A stretch of DNA of 64,000 bases, from the NCBI GenBank assembly GCA_030433805.1, contig JARUXA010000004.1, positions 1 to 64,000 on the forward strand, written 5' to 3'. This DNA comes from Sphingomonas sp. PsM26. Its GTDB lineage: Bacteria > Pseudomonadota > Alphaproteobacteria > Sphingomonadales > Sphingomonadaceae. This document shows positions 1-9,098 of this stretch, piece after piece. A model generated the notes under the pieces. That model saw only the letters and a list, made by a program, of their open reading frames with translations. It did not search any database and had not been told where the DNA came from. Position 1 is the first letter of the stretch, and every line of letters begins with the position of its first letter. The position numbers and the translations under genes are program-made.

Positions 1-48
1 CGAGCATGTTTGCTCGCGGCCCTTTTCGTTTGCCCGTTGGGCGACCGA
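1..48. other. Sequence downstream of xylA with small inverted repeats
   Basis: This short edge segment lies beyond the xylA stop codon. It holds a 6-bp inverted repeat with a 4-nt loop at 1-16 (CGAGCA/TGCTCG) and a 4-bp GCCC/GGGC repeat at 32-42. Neither is followed by a T-run in the direction of xylA transcription, so calling either a terminator would be a guess. The segment is cut by the window edge. Confidence 0.3.
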
Positions 49-1359
49 TCAGATGAAGCGGTTGATCAGGTTCTCGATCCGCTCCTGACGGCCCGAGCGC
101 GGCTGCGGGTCGATGCTGTGCTCGACCGCAAGATCCGCGATCCCCGCCAGATCGAGACCACCAACCTTCTGGCCGAAGTCCGCATCCCAACCGGCATAAC
201 GCTCGGTCTTGATCGCATCGAGGCGACCGTCCTCGATCAGCGCTGCTGCGTTGAGCAGGCCCTTCGCAACGACGTCGATCGCGCCGACATGGCCGTGGAA
301 CAGATCGACCGCGTCCATCGACTGGCGGCGGACCTTGGCGTCGAAGTTGAACCCGCCGGTGGTGAAGCCGCCAGCCCGGATGATCTCGAGATTGGCGAGC
401 GTGAGTTCCTCGACCGAGTTGGGGAACTGGTCGGTATCCCAGCCATTCTGCGGATCGCCGCGGTTCGCGTCGATCGAGCCGAAGATGCCGAGCGCCGCGG
501 CGGTCGCGATCTCATGCTCGAACGTGTGGCTGGCGAGGGTCGCGTGGTTCGCCTCGATGTTGACCTTCACTTCATTCTCGAGGCCGTAGCGCTTGAGGAA
601 GCCGTACACCGTTGCGGTGTCGAAATCATACTGGTGCTTGGTCGGCTCGAACGGCTTCGGCTCGATCAGGATCGTGCCGGTGAAGCCGATCTTGTGCTTG
701 TGCTCGACGACGAGCGACAGGAAGCGCCCGAAATTGTCGAGCTCGCGCTTCATGTCGGTGTTGAGCAGCGTCTCATAGCCCTCGCGACCGCCCCACAGCA
801 CGTAGTTCGCGCCGCCGAGGCGATGCGTTGCCTCGAGCGCGTCACGGACCTGCATCGCGCCGAACGCGTACACTTCCGGGTTGGGGTTGGTAGCACCACC
901 GGCGGCGAAGCGCGGGTGGCTGAACAGGTTGGCGGTGCCCCACAACAGCTTGCGGCCCGACGAGGCCTGGAGCTTCTCGAGATGATCGACCGCTTCTGCG
1001 AAGTTGCGGCGATGCTCGGTGATGTTGGCGGCATCCGCCATCACGTCGACGTCGTGGAACGCGTAGAAGGGGATGTCGAGCTTGGTGAAGAAGTCGAATG
1101 CAACTTCACGCTTTGCCGCAGCGGCTGCCGCGTCGTTTGCACCCGCATGCCACGGGCGGTTGAACGTGCCGCCACCGAACACGTCCGAACCCGGCCAGCA
1201 GAAGGTGTGCCAGAAGCAGGCGGCGAAGCGCAGATGGTCTTCCATCCGCTTGCCCATGACGACCCGGTCCTTGTCGTAATAGCGATAGGCGAGCTCGTCG
1301 TCGGTCTCGGGCCCCTTGAAGCTGATCTGGGGGATGTCGGCAAAGAAATCATTGGCCAT
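49..1359 (-). CDS. xylA: Xylose isomerase
   Basis: Cytoplasmic D-xylose isomerase (436 aa) that converts D-xylose to D-xylulose, the first step of the isomerase route of xylose use. The TIM-barrel landmarks of class II enzymes are visible: FHDVD at residues 101-105 carries the catalytic His102 and Asp105, WGGREGYE at 189-196 is the substrate-region signature, and IEPKP at 232-236 carries metal ligand Glu233. Length matches the roughly 440-aa family. The ATG start gives the standard N-terminus before the FKGP segment. It is the last gene of a minus-strand operon, 20 bp after xylB, so it should share the promoter and operator upstream of the GH43 gene. Identification is very secure. Confidence 0.97.
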   Translation of the reverse strand: MANDFFADIPQISFKGPETDDELAYRYYDKDRVVMGKRMEDHLRFAACFWHTFCWPGSDVFGGGTFNRPWHAGANDAAAAAAKREVAFDFFTKLDIPFYAFHDVDVMADAANITEHRRNFAEAVDHLEKLQASSGRKLLWGTANLFSHPRFAAGGATNPNPEVYAFGAMQVRDALEATHRLGGANYVLWGGREGYETLLNTDMKRELDNFGRFLSLVVEHKHKIGFTGTILIEPKPFEPTKHQYDFDTATVYGFLKRYGLENEVKVNIEANHATLASHTFEHEIATAAALGIFGSIDANRGDPQNGWDTDQFPNSVEELTLANLEIIRAGGFTTGGFNFDAKVRRQSMDAVDLFHGHVGAIDVVAKGLLNAAALIEDGRLDAIKTERYAGWDADFGQKVGGLDLAGIADLAVEHSIDPQPRSGRQERIENLINRFI

Positions 1360-1379
1360 TGGGGCGCTCCTTCAAAGGG

Positions 1380-2834
1380 TCAGTTGGATGCGGTGAGGGG
1401 GGAGATCGCAGCGTAGGCGGCACGGAACGCAGCTTTCTTGGGTGCGAGCCGTGCGGTCAATTCCGCATTGGGGGTGATGCGGTGCGAAACGGGTGGGGCG
1501 ACGCAGACTTCAGCCGGGGTCCCGCCGTCGACCGCGATCTGCGCAAGCCGGGCTGCGCCGAGCGCGGGACCGACTTCGCCGCCCTGGAGGTAGACGAGGG
1601 GGACGTCCATCGCCGCCGCCAGCGTCTCGCCCCAGTAGCGCGAGCGTGCGCCGCCACCGATGACCGCGAGTTCGGCGACTTCGGTGCCCGCTTCGCGCAG
1701 CACGTCGAGCCCGTCCGCCAGCGCGAAGGCGACGCCTTCGAGCACCGCCTGCGCGAGCCGGTTGGCGTCGGTGTCATTATCGAGCCCGTAGAACGCGCCG
1801 CGGACCTGCGCATCGTTGTGCGGCGTGCGTTCGCCCGAGAGATAGGGGAGGAAACCCTCGGGGCCGTTCGCGACGCCAGCCGCCTCGGCACGCTGGAACA
1901 GTTCGGCGGCACCGGTCGCGCCGGTCAGCCGGGCGACCCAGTCGATGCACGAGGCAGCGCTCAGGTGGACCGACATCTGGTGCCACATGTCGGGCAGGCA
2001 GTGGCAGAACGCGTGGACGGCGCGCGCTGGGTTGGGGCGGAATTGATCGTTCGCGACGAAGATCACGCCCGACGTGCCGAGCGACAGCAGCGCCTTGCCA
2101 TCGGTGACGACACCGACGCCGGCAGCACCACCGGCATTGTCGCCAGCACCACCCGCGACCGGAACCTGCGGAATGCCCCAGGCCTCGGCGATGTCGGCGC
2201 GGAGCGTGCCCGCGACGTCGGTACCCTCGACCAGCCGCGGCATCTGCGCTTCGGTGAGGCCACAGGCGGCGAGGAGCGTCTCGCTCCAGCGGCGGCCCGC
2301 GACGTCGAGCCACAGCGTGCCCGCCGAATCCGACATGTCGGACGCCTTCTCGCCGGTCATCCGCAACCGGACATAGTCCTTGGGGAGCAGCACCGTCGTA
2401 ACCTGCGCGAAGATTTCGGGCTCGTGGCGGCGGACCCATTCGAGCTTGGGGGCGGTGAAGCCCGGCATCACGATGTTGCCGCCGACGGTGCGGAAGTCAC
2501 CCGTCGTCGCTTCCAGCGCGGCGCATTCGGCGAAGGAGCGTCCGTCGTTCCACAGGATCGCGGGGCGCAAGGGTTTGTCGTCCGCGCCGAGCAGGGTCGC
2601 GCCGTGCATCTGCCCGGCAAGTCCGATCCCGCGCACTGCGCGGCGAACGCTCGGGTCGATCGCAAGGACCGCTGCGCTGGTGGCCTTCCACCAGTCCTCG
2701 GGGTCCTGTTCGGACCACAAGGGCTGGGGACGCTGGACGGTGAGCGCGGCGACGCCCTGACCGACGACCGCGCCGTGTGTGTCGAGGACGACGGCCTTGA
2801 CGCCCGACGTGCCGATATCGATTCCGAGAAACAT
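1380..2834 (-). CDS. xylB: Xylulokinase
   Basis: D-xylulokinase (484 aa) of the FGGY sugar kinase family. It phosphorylates D-xylulose with ATP to xylulose 5-phosphate for the pentose phosphate pathway. The N-terminal ATPase signature DIGTSGVK is at residues 6-13, a substrate-binding stretch GLAGQMHG at 71-78, and the catalytic-base Asp232 sits in GGAGDNAGG. The open frame extends 44 codons upstream, but the ATG at 2834 gives the conserved start at MFLGIDIGTSG and leaves 8 bp to the upstream GH43 stop, typical of operon spacing. It lies between the GH43 gene and xylA, which confirms xylose rather than another FGGY substrate. Confidence 0.96.
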   Translation of the reverse strand: MFLGIDIGTSGVKAVVLDTHGAVVGQGVAALTVQRPQPLWSEQDPEDWWKATSAAVLAIDPSVRRAVRGIGLAGQMHGATLLGADDKPLRPAILWNDGRSFAECAALEATTGDFRTVGGNIVMPGFTAPKLEWVRRHEPEIFAQVTTVLLPKDYVRLRMTGEKASDMSDSAGTLWLDVAGRRWSETLLAACGLTEAQMPRLVEGTDVAGTLRADIAEAWGIPQVPVAGGAGDNAGGAAGVGVVTDGKALLSLGTSGVIFVANDQFRPNPARAVHAFCHCLPDMWHQMSVHLSAASCIDWVARLTGATGAAELFQRAEAAGVANGPEGFLPYLSGERTPHNDAQVRGAFYGLDNDTDANRLAQAVLEGVAFALADGLDVLREAGTEVAELAVIGGGARSRYWGETLAAAMDVPLVYLQGGEVGPALGAARLAQIAVDGGTPAEVCVAPPVSHRITPNAELTARLAPKKAAFRAAYAAISPLTASN

Positions 2835-2842
2835 CGGCTGCC

Positions 2843-3952
2843 TTACTTGACCATCGGATCGATCAGCTTGATCGTCCCGTCGGCGTTGAAGTTGAGCTCG
2901 GTCACCTTGACGTTGCGCAAGTGGTTCTTGTTGCTGAGCTGCGTGTCGGCATAGAACAGCCACCACTTGCCGTCATGCTGGATGATCGAGTGATGCGACG
3001 TCCAGCCCTGCACCGGCTTCAGGATATGCCCGCGATAGGTGAACGGGCCGTAGGGGCTAGTGCCGGTCGCGTAGTTCAAAAAGTGCGTGTCGCCGGTCGA
3101 GTAGGTGTAATAATATTTGCCGCCGCGCGTGAACATCCACGACGCCTCGAAGAAGCGCTTCTCATGGTCTCCACCGAGGACCGGCTTGCCGCCCTCATCA
3201 AGAATCACCGCGTCGCGCGGGGTCTCGGCGAGGCTCTTCATGTCAGGGTTCATCCGCGCGACCTTGCCGCTGAGGGCAGGCTGCGTGTCCTGCATCAGAT
3301 CGGTGTCGCTGCCGTTGGGGTCGAACTTGCCGTCCTTCCAGCGCTGGAGCTGGCCGCCCCAGATCCCGCCGAAGTACATGTAGCTCTTGCCGTCCGCGTC
3401 GGTGAATACGGCGGGGTCCATCGAGAACGCGCCCGCGATCGGCTTGGGGTCGGCCTTGAACGGGCCCATCGGGTTCTTGGAGGTCGCGACGCCGATCATG
3501 AACTTGCCAAGGCCGTTCTTGTCCTTGGTCTTGTCGCGCGCCGGGAAGTACAGATAGTAGGTGCCGTTCTTATAGGCGGCGTCGGGTGCCCACATCTGCT
3601 GCGAGGCCCAGGGGACTTGGCTGACGTCGAGCGCGACCGGGCCGATCGTGACCTTGGCGCCGACCTTGTCCATCCGCAGCACGCGATAGTCGCGCATCGC
3701 ATATTGGTTGCCGAGATCGTCGTCCGCGATCGGGGCCGGAATGTCGTGGCTGGGATAGACGTAGATCTTTCCGCCGAACACGTGCGCCGAAGGATCGGCG
3801 GTGTAGATCGAGCTGACCAGCGGCTGCGACAGGAAAAGTTTGGGGTCGGACGGGGTAGGGGCGGAATGCTCCTGCGCCATCAGCGCCGCGCCTGACGCCA
3901 GGCCGATCGCGGCCAGGCCACCTGCAGCGGCCAAAAACATGCCCTTGTTCAT
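2843..3952 (-). CDS. Exported GH43 family glycoside hydrolase (beta-xylosidase/arabinofuranosidase type)
   Basis: Glycoside hydrolase of the five-bladed beta-propeller GH43 family (369 aa), probably releasing xylose or arabinose from xylo-oligosaccharides. An N-terminal hydrophobic segment (residues 5-25, ending at ALMAQE) looks like a signal peptide, so it should act in the periplasm or outside. The three GH43 acidic residues are visible: general base Asp53 in TADPSAHVF, pKa modulator Asp179 in SMDPAVF and general acid Glu269 in FFEASWMF. It is the first gene of the xylose operon and has a good ribosome site (GGGAGA) before the ATG. Exact substrate (xylosidase versus arabinofuranosidase) cannot be told from sequence alone. 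Confidence 0.88.
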   Translation of the reverse strand: MNKGMFLAAAGGLAAIGLASGAALMAQEHSAPTPSDPKLFLSQPLVSSIYTADPSAHVFGGKIYVYPSHDIPAPIADDDLGNQYAMRDYRVLRMDKVGAKVTIGPVALDVSQVPWASQQMWAPDAAYKNGTYYLYFPARDKTKDKNGLGKFMIGVATSKNPMGPFKADPKPIAGAFSMDPAVFTDADGKSYMYFGGIWGGQLQRWKDGKFDPNGSDTDLMQDTQPALSGKVARMNPDMKSLAETPRDAVILDEGGKPVLGGDHEKRFFEASWMFTRGGKYYYTYSTGDTHFLNYATGTSPYGPFTYRGHILKPVQGWTSHHSIIQHDGKWWLFYADTQLSNKNHLRNVKVTELNFNADGTIKLIDPMVK

Positions 3953-3999
3953 CGCAACATCTCCCGAATCTCGCGCTCGCCGGCGCGGGTTGATTGAAA

Positions 4000-4011
4000 G
4001 GTAGCGCTACC
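4000..4011 (-). promoter_or_regulatory. Palindromic operator of the xylose operon
   Basis: A perfect 12-bp palindrome, GGTAGCGCTACC, lies 48 bp upstream of the GH43 start codon. The central CG and flanking arms are typical of LacI-family operators. From memory, the xylose-inducible promoter of Caulobacter contains the closely similar TTAGCGCTACCA. A possible -35 (TTGTCG, complement of 4021-4026) would place this element over the -10 region, as expected for a repressor. Binding by a XylR-like LacI protein is inferred; no such regulator is in the window. Confidence 0.7.
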
Positions 4012-4056
4012 AGCAGGGTTCGACAAGGACATTCGTCGGAGCAGGGCTCCATGCCG

Positions 4057-5658
4057 TCAAACCCGTGGCCGAAACCGCGCCCATGACGATGTAACCCATC
4101 CGGCAAGCAGCGTCTCGATCCCTTTCGGCCGACCGCTCCACTCCCATGACAGCAGCAGGATCGTACCGTAGACGGCCAGGCCGACCGCAGCGCAGGCGAT
4201 AATCCCCAGTGCCAGCGGCAAATCGTCCAGACCCTGCAGGCGACCGCGCAACAGGAACAGCGCCAGCGCCAATCCCGCAGCCGCAACGACCGGACGCCAG
4301 AGACCGGCGCATTGACGCGGGATCGAAGCTCCGAGGAGCTGGCGGACGAAGATGGCCGCGACCAGCGCCATGAGCAGCGAAAGCCCGAGCCGCGTGGCGA
4401 TGACGCCTGCAATTCCATAGACATACGCGCCGGCGATGATCGACGGCACCGTCACCGCCAATTCGATCAGGTTGCGCCGGAGGAAGATGTCGGTCCTGCC
4501 CAGCGTGACCGCAAGCGCGCCGAGCGGCGCGGTCAACAGCGGCGGTATCAGCGATACGGCGAGCCATTGCAGGATCGGCCAGCTCGACTGCCACTTCGGC
4601 CCGAGCGCCAGATGGACCGCGGGCTGGGCCAGGATACTCAGCCCGAGCATCACCGGAAGCCCCACGGTGAGGACGGACGTCACGGTCCGCAAATAGGCCG
4701 CCATCAGGCGGGGCGGATCCTGCCTCAGCTGGGTAAAGGCGGCGATCAGCGGACGGCCGATCGGTTTGACGAACGCCTGTTCCGGCACCGCTGCGATGTC
4801 CCCCGCGAGGACATAGGCCCCCAGGGCTGCTGACGGGACCAGTCGGCCGAGCAGCAGGCGATCGATCTGCCAGTTGATCGCGCTGATCAGTTGGGATGCG
4901 GTGGACCATCCGACGAAATGGGCAAACTCGCCCCACCGCGTCAGCGACAGACGTGGCCGGTATGGAGCGACCGCATAGGACGCGGCGGCCATCGTCACCG
5001 GATTGACGATCGTGCCGATCGCAATGGCCCAGTAGCTGCGCGACACCAGCGCGAGCCAGATCGAACAGCCGAGCGCCATCCCCTTGCCGACGAGCTCGAT
5101 CAGCAGGTCACGACGGAAATCGATTGCCTTTGCGAAGTGCGTCATCGCGGGGCTGACCACCGCGCGCGAAGCCGGGGCAATGACAAGCAGGCACAGCAGC
5201 GCCGCCAGGCGTGGATCACGATAGAGGATTGCGAACGGTTCGGCGGCGGCGATCATCAGCGCCGCGAGCAGCGCGCCCCGCAGGAGTCCGACCGTGAACG
5301 CCGTGTCGAGCAAATCGCGCGTGATCATCTCGGACCGGACGAGAACCTGACCGACCGGCAGTTCGAACACCGCTTCGGCGATCTGCACGACGGTCAGCGC
5401 CACCGCGACCAAGCCGAAGTCGGCGGGCAGGAGCAGATTGGCGAGGATCAACAGGCCGAGGAAATCGATCGCGCGCGCCGCCAGGCGCGCTGCGACCAAC
5501 CATGCAGTCCCGGCGGCAATGCGGGTGGCGATGTCGCTTTGCGCGCGGGAAGTCATGCGCTGCGGATCGTTGTCGGCGCTGCCGCGACCAGGCGGGTCCG
5601 GAGCGTCGGTGTCGTCACGGTCGCCGGATCGGATCGGGCAAGGCTCGTCGTTCCCCAT
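4057..5658 (-). CDS. Oligosaccharide flippase family protein (Wzx-like)
   Basis: Polytopic inner-membrane protein of the MOP/polysaccharide transporter type, about 533 aa from the ATG used here. It would flip lipid-linked EPS repeat units to the periplasmic face. Many hydrophobic segments are spread from about residue 50 to the C-terminus, and the first, an amphipathic helix followed by LLILANLLLPADFGLVAVAL, resembles WzxC-type flippases. The start is uncertain: 5658 is one option, and the ATG at 5556 would remove an Asp/Pro-rich, probably disordered leader. Neither has a strong ribosome site. It stands 200 bp from, and divergent to, a GT4 glycosyltransferase, which supports a role in EPS assembly. 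Confidence 0.8.
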   Translation of the reverse strand: MGNDEPCPIRSGDRDDTDAPDPPGRGSADNDPQRMTSRAQSDIATRIAAGTAWLVAARLAARAIDFLGLLILANLLLPADFGLVAVALTVVQIAEAVFELPVGQVLVRSEMITRDLLDTAFTVGLLRGALLAALMIAAAEPFAILYRDPRLAALLCLLVIAPASRAVVSPAMTHFAKAIDFRRDLLIELVGKGMALGCSIWLALVSRSYWAIAIGTIVNPVTMAAASYAVAPYRPRLSLTRWGEFAHFVGWSTASQLISAINWQIDRLLLGRLVPSAALGAYVLAGDIAAVPEQAFVKPIGRPLIAAFTQLRQDPPRLMAAYLRTVTSVLTVGLPVMLGLSILAQPAVHLALGPKWQSSWPILQWLAVSLIPPLLTAPLGALAVTLGRTDIFLRRNLIELAVTVPSIIAGAYVYGIAGVIATRLGLSLLMALVAAIFVRQLLGASIPRQCAGLWRPVVAAAGLALALFLLRGRLQGLDDLPLALGIIACAAVGLAVYGTILLLSWEWSGRPKGIETLLAGWVTSSWARFRPRV

Positions 5659-5858
5659 ATGCAGTATTACATCAGCAGGTAAAAGATCTTCGATGGATAG
5701 AGCAATACTCCATATGACCCGGTTGCGTAACCTGTAAATACAGAACAGATGAAGGTGTGGCGTGAAGTATGCCCCATGTCGCATTGCGGTCATCGTAGTA
5801 ATGGCGGTGGCGCGTGCACGTTTGATTTTTGTCGTTGGCGATAATCGGCGGGGTTTGC

Positions 5859-6956
5859 ATGCGAAGTGAAGTCGTCATCAACGGAAAATTCCTGTCGGCG
5901 GCGATGACGGGGGTGCACCGGGTGGCGTTCGGCCTGGTCGAGCAGCTGATCTGCTATCAGCCGGAGATCGAGGATCTGTTCGGAAAACCGGCCTCGATCG
6001 CGGCACCGCATACGGTGGCGCTGACCGATCGGCTGCCGCGGATGCCGATCGATCGCAAAGGCGTTCTGGCGGGGCAATGGTGGGAACAGCTGGAGCTTCC
6101 CGCCAAGACGCGCGGCAAGCTTTTGCTCAACTTGTGCAACCTTGCCCCGGTGGCGTCGGCAACGTCGATCACGATGATCCATGACACGCAGGTCTTTACC
6201 AGTCCGCAGTCCTACTCGCGCGCCTTCGTGCACTTCTATCGTACCGTGCAGCCGGTGATCGGTGCCCGCGCGCTGCGGATCCTCACGGTTTCCCGCTACT
6301 CTGCCGAACAACTGGTGCGATGGAACGTGGCCCCGGCCGATCGCATTCGCGTGATCCACAACGGCGTCGATCATGCGGTGCAGACTGTCGCGGATCTATC
6401 GGTTCTGCCCAAGCTGGGGCTAGGCGCGGCGCGCTACGTCCTCGCGCTGTCGAGCGTGCAGGCGCACAAGAACCTGAAAGTACTGCTCGAAGCGTTCGCT
6501 TCGGAACGGCTCGCCGATCTCACGCTCGTGCTGTTCGGCACCGAGGGGCGACCGGCTGCGATCGCGGCGGGGCTGGCGGTTCCGCCCAACGTCGTGTTTG
6601 CGGGGCGTGTGTCCGACGGTGCATTGCGCGCGCTGACCCAAAACGCGCTGTGCTATGCGATGCCGTCGCGCACCGAGGGCTTCGGCCTGCCGCCGCTGGA
6701 GGCGATGCTCTCGGGATGTCCCGCGGTCGTGAGCGATCGGGGCGCGCTGCCCGAGGTTTGTGGCGATGCGGCACTCTATGCCGATCCCGACCGACCCGCG
6801 GACTGGATTGGCGCGATCCGCGCGATGGCGGACGATCCCGAGCTGCGCGCGCGATATGCGGCGATGGGACGGTTGCGTGCCGCCCACTTCACCTGGGCCC
6901 GCGCGGGCGACTCGCTGATGGAGGTGCTGCGCGACGTCGCGCGGGAGCGACGCTAG
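5859..6956 (+). CDS. Family 4 glycosyltransferase
   Basis: Retaining GT-B fold glycosyltransferase (365 aa) of the GT4 type, probably adding a sugar to the EPS repeat unit at the cytoplasmic membrane face. The C-terminal half carries the GT4 nucleotide-sugar signature EGFGLPPLE with the E-x7-E spacing, preceded by a YVLALSSVQAHKNL segment typical of the second Rossmann domain. The N-terminus VVINGKFLSAAMTGVHRV matches GT4 enzymes of EPS loci. The frame opens 10 codons earlier at TTG, but the ATG at 5859 fits the conserved N-terminus and follows a GGCGGGG stretch. Its stop shares the bases CTAG with the stop of the convergent glycosyltransferase. Donor and acceptor sugars are unknown. Confidence 0.88.
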   Translation: MRSEVVINGKFLSAAMTGVHRVAFGLVEQLICYQPEIEDLFGKPASIAAPHTVALTDRLPRMPIDRKGVLAGQWWEQLELPAKTRGKLLLNLCNLAPVASATSITMIHDTQVFTSPQSYSRAFVHFYRTVQPVIGARALRILTVSRYSAEQLVRWNVAPADRIRVIHNGVDHAVQTVADLSVLPKLGLGAARYVLALSSVQAHKNLKVLLEAFASERLADLTLVLFGTEGRPAAIAAGLAVPPNVVFAGRVSDGALRALTQNALCYAMPSRTEGFGLPPLEAMLSGCPAVVSDRGALPEVCGDAALYADPDRPADWIGAIRAMADDPELRARYAAMGRLRAAHFTWARAGDSLMEVLRDVARERR

Positions 6957-8059
6957 AGGCGATCGGCGATCGCCTCGTCCAGTACGGCGGTGAAGGCGCG
7001 GCGGAAGCGTTCCGGGCTGAACGCCTGCGCGCGCGCGACCGCAGCAAGCGGGTCGAAGCGCGGCAGCCACGCCTCGAACCGGTCGAGGCCGTCCAGCAGC
7101 GATTCGATCGTCTTGTGGTCAAAGAACAGGCCGGTCTCGCCGCCGACGACCGTTTCCATCGCGCCCCCGCGCGCGAAGGCAAGAACGGGGCGGCCGGACG
7201 CCATCACCTCGACCGGGATCAGCCCAAAATCTTCCTCCGCAGTAAAGACGAGCGCGCGTGCGGACGCATAGGCCGCGCGCAGGCTTGCGAAGTCGGCATG
7301 GCGCGTAAACCGGATCGTCGGGCCAGCACGTGCCTGCAATTGGCCGAGCATCGTGCCTTCCCCGATCACGTGCAGCTTGCGGCCGCTGCGGGTGAAGGCG
7401 TCGACCGCGAGATCGGGTCGCTTGTACGGGACGAGCTGGCCGACCCACAGATATTCGTCGCTTGCGTCCCCGGCGGGCGTAAAGAGCGTGGTGTCGACCG
7501 GCGGATAGACGACCGTTGCGTCGCGCCTCCAGCTCTTGGCAATGCGGGCCTTGATGTACGCGCTGTTGGCCATGATCCGATCGGGGCGTGCCGCGCTCGT
7601 CATGTCCCATTGCCGTAGTGACGGTGCAAACAGCGGCATCATCACGCGGGCGCCGAAGCCACCGGCGGCGTGATATTGCGGATATTGATCCCACAGATAG
7701 CGCATCGGTGAATGGCAATAGGTCAGGTGGATCGCATCGGGGCGCGTGATGACGCCTTTCGCGGGCCCCGCCTCGCAACTGATGACAAGATCATAGGCCT
7801 CGAGGTCGAGCAGCTCGAGCGCGCGCGGCATGAGCGGAAGGTATTTTTGATACTGCCGCTTTGCGAAGGGTAGTCGGGCGATGAAGGTCGTATGAATGTC
7901 ATGCCGCAGGATGATCGATGATATTCTTTCCGGGTCCACGACATGCGTAAAGATATCTGCATCCGGATACATCTGGCAAAGATGTTCGAGCACGCGTTCC
8001 CCACCCCGCATGCCGACCAGCCAGTAATGAACGATTGCGATACGCAATCTCTTCTCCAC
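6953..8059 (-). CDS. Family 4 glycosyltransferase
   Basis: Second GT4-type glycosyltransferase (368 aa). Visible features are the N-terminal Rossmann start RIAIVHYWLVGMRGGERVLE with the Gly-rich loop, the CHSPMRYLWDQY segment frequent in this subfamily, and the donor-binding EDFGLIPVE with E-x7-E spacing. It probably extends the same polysaccharide as its convergent neighbour. The start is GTG at 8059; an in-frame TTG four codons later has a GGAGAAGAGA ribosome-site-like stretch and is also possible. The gene runs convergently into the plus-strand GT4 with a 4-bp stop overlap and is preceded by a cysteine protease-like gene on the same strand 89 bp upstream. Confidence 0.86.
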   Translation of the reverse strand: MEKRLRIAIVHYWLVGMRGGERVLEHLCQMYPDADIFTHVVDPERISSIILRHDIHTTFIARLPFAKRQYQKYLPLMPRALELLDLEAYDLVISCEAGPAKGVITRPDAIHLTYCHSPMRYLWDQYPQYHAAGGFGARVMMPLFAPSLRQWDMTSAARPDRIMANSAYIKARIAKSWRRDATVVYPPVDTTLFTPAGDASDEYLWVGQLVPYKRPDLAVDAFTRSGRKLHVIGEGTMLGQLQARAGPTIRFTRHADFASLRAAYASARALVFTAEEDFGLIPVEVMASGRPVLAFARGGAMETVVGGETGLFFDHKTIESLLDGLDRFEAWLPRFDPLAAVARAQAFSPERFRRAFTAVLDEAIADRL

Positions 8060-8148
8060 CCCAATTGCGCCGGTGGTGCGGCAATTAGGGGATGAAGTCC
8101 AGATTGGCGCGATGAATCAGGTCGGCGTCCTTGTCCCAACGGCGCGAT

Positions 8149-8766
8149 TCAGGAAGCCGTGGTCCAGCGGGTCGGCATTCCGGGGTGTTCCGCGATCAGC
8201 CATTGGTACCGCGTGTCCTGCCATGGCTCGACGAAACTCGAACGGCTGTCGAGCACCATGTCGCCGCCATCCAGCCGTGCGACCAGCACCGTATGGAGCC
8301 CGATGCCGGATTGATAGACGACCGCGAAGAACAGGCGTTCGGGCGGGAAACCCGCGTCGATCAGTTCCAGCCGCTTCTCGATCGCCAGATCCTCGCAATC
8401 GCCCACCGCGTTTCGCCCCGAGCCGCTCGGGCGCCACAATTCGCCCACGCCGTAGCTCAGCATGTCGCTTTGCTGGCGTACGCGCGCGTTGACCATGCCG
8501 TCGATCCGCTTGAGCAGGCGAAGTCGGGTCTTGTCGGCATCGGGCGCGTCCGGCCCGGTCGTGCTGACGGCCGTGCTCACGGTTGGGGGCGGGGTGGCGG
8601 CAAGCCGGTCGCATGTCGCCGGTTGCGCGCGGCACAGCTCGGCGAGGCCGGTGGGCATGTCGGTCGCAGTGCCGGATGGTACGAACGGCTGCTGCGCCGG
8701 CTTTGCCTCTGCACCGTGCATGCCGACCATCAGACACGCCAAGAACACCCCAAGAAATCTCGCCAC
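8149..8766 (-). CDS. Bacterial transglutaminase-like cysteine protease (LapG-type)
   Basis: Exported protein (205 aa) of the bacterial transglutaminase-like cysteine proteinase family (Pfam PF06035). A signal peptide covers residues 1-21 (RFLGVFLACLMVGMHGAEA). The catalytic triad is intact: Cys124 in GDCEDLA, His158 in GLHTVL and Asp173 in MVLDSR. LapG, the studied relative, cleaves surface adhesins in the periplasm under cyclic-di-GMP control; such genes often sit near EPS loci. Whether this one cleaves an adhesin or works on EPS-associated proteins is unknown, and no LapD or LapA homologue is in the window. GTG start with a GGAG ribosome site. Confidence 0.85.
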   Translation of the reverse strand: MARFLGVFLACLMVGMHGAEAKPAQQPFVPSGTATDMPTGLAELCRAQPATCDRLAATPPPTVSTAVSTTGPDAPDADKTRLRLLKRIDGMVNARVRQQSDMLSYGVGELWRPSGSGRNAVGDCEDLAIEKRLELIDAGFPPERLFFAVVYQSGIGLHTVLVARLDGGDMVLDSRSSFVEPWQDTRYQWLIAEHPGMPTRWTTAS

Positions 8767-8867
8767 GATCCGCTCCGCGATGAAAGTCGCGGAGCCTTGG
8801 CCGTGGGGGTGTTAGCGAAAGGTTATAGTCGGTCGCAAAATAGTGCGAAATAACGAGAGGATAGGCT

Positions 8868-9098
8868 TTAGTATGAGAGCAGATACCACGCCGGCGCGAG
8901 CAGCGTGGCCCAGGCGAGCACGCCGCATCCGACCGTCACGCAGACACGGACGAGCGGCGGCCAGCGGTCGTCCTGGAGAGGGGGATGCGTGTCGCAGGAA
9001 CGGTCGCGCATGTCGCGCGCGCCAGCCCGCGCCGGCGCTTGTCCGCTCACCTCGTAGGGGGCCTCTTTCTGTCCGGGGCTTAGGCTTTGCGCGTGCAT
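8868..9098 (-). CDS. Small membrane protein, unknown function
   Basis: Predicted 76-aa protein. A polar, Arg/Pro-rich N-terminal half (about residues 1-45) is followed by one hydrophobic segment to the end (VCVTVGCGVLAWATLLAPAWYLLSY region), giving a single-pass tail-anchored topology. The call rests on the clear ribosome site AGGAA, 9 nt before the ATG, and on codon use like the neighbours. It sits between the LapG-like gene and the divergent EPS export operon. It resembles no family I recognise. It may be a small accessory subunit of the EPS machinery, but that is only positional inference. Confidence 0.55.
   Translation of the reverse strand: MHAQSLSPGQKEAPYEVSGQAPARAGARDMRDRSCDTHPPLQDDRWPPLVRVCVTVGCGVLAWATLLAPAWYLLSY

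Noticed and set aside
10..1416. Long plus-strand open frame antisense to xylA
   Set aside because: High-GC antisense frame. The minus strand encodes a full xylose isomerase with catalytic residues; the plus-strand product is Arg/Asp/Val-rich with no family.
1359..2954. Plus-strand open frame opposite xylulokinase
   Set aside because: Antisense shadow of xylB with repetitive charged composition and no ribosome site.
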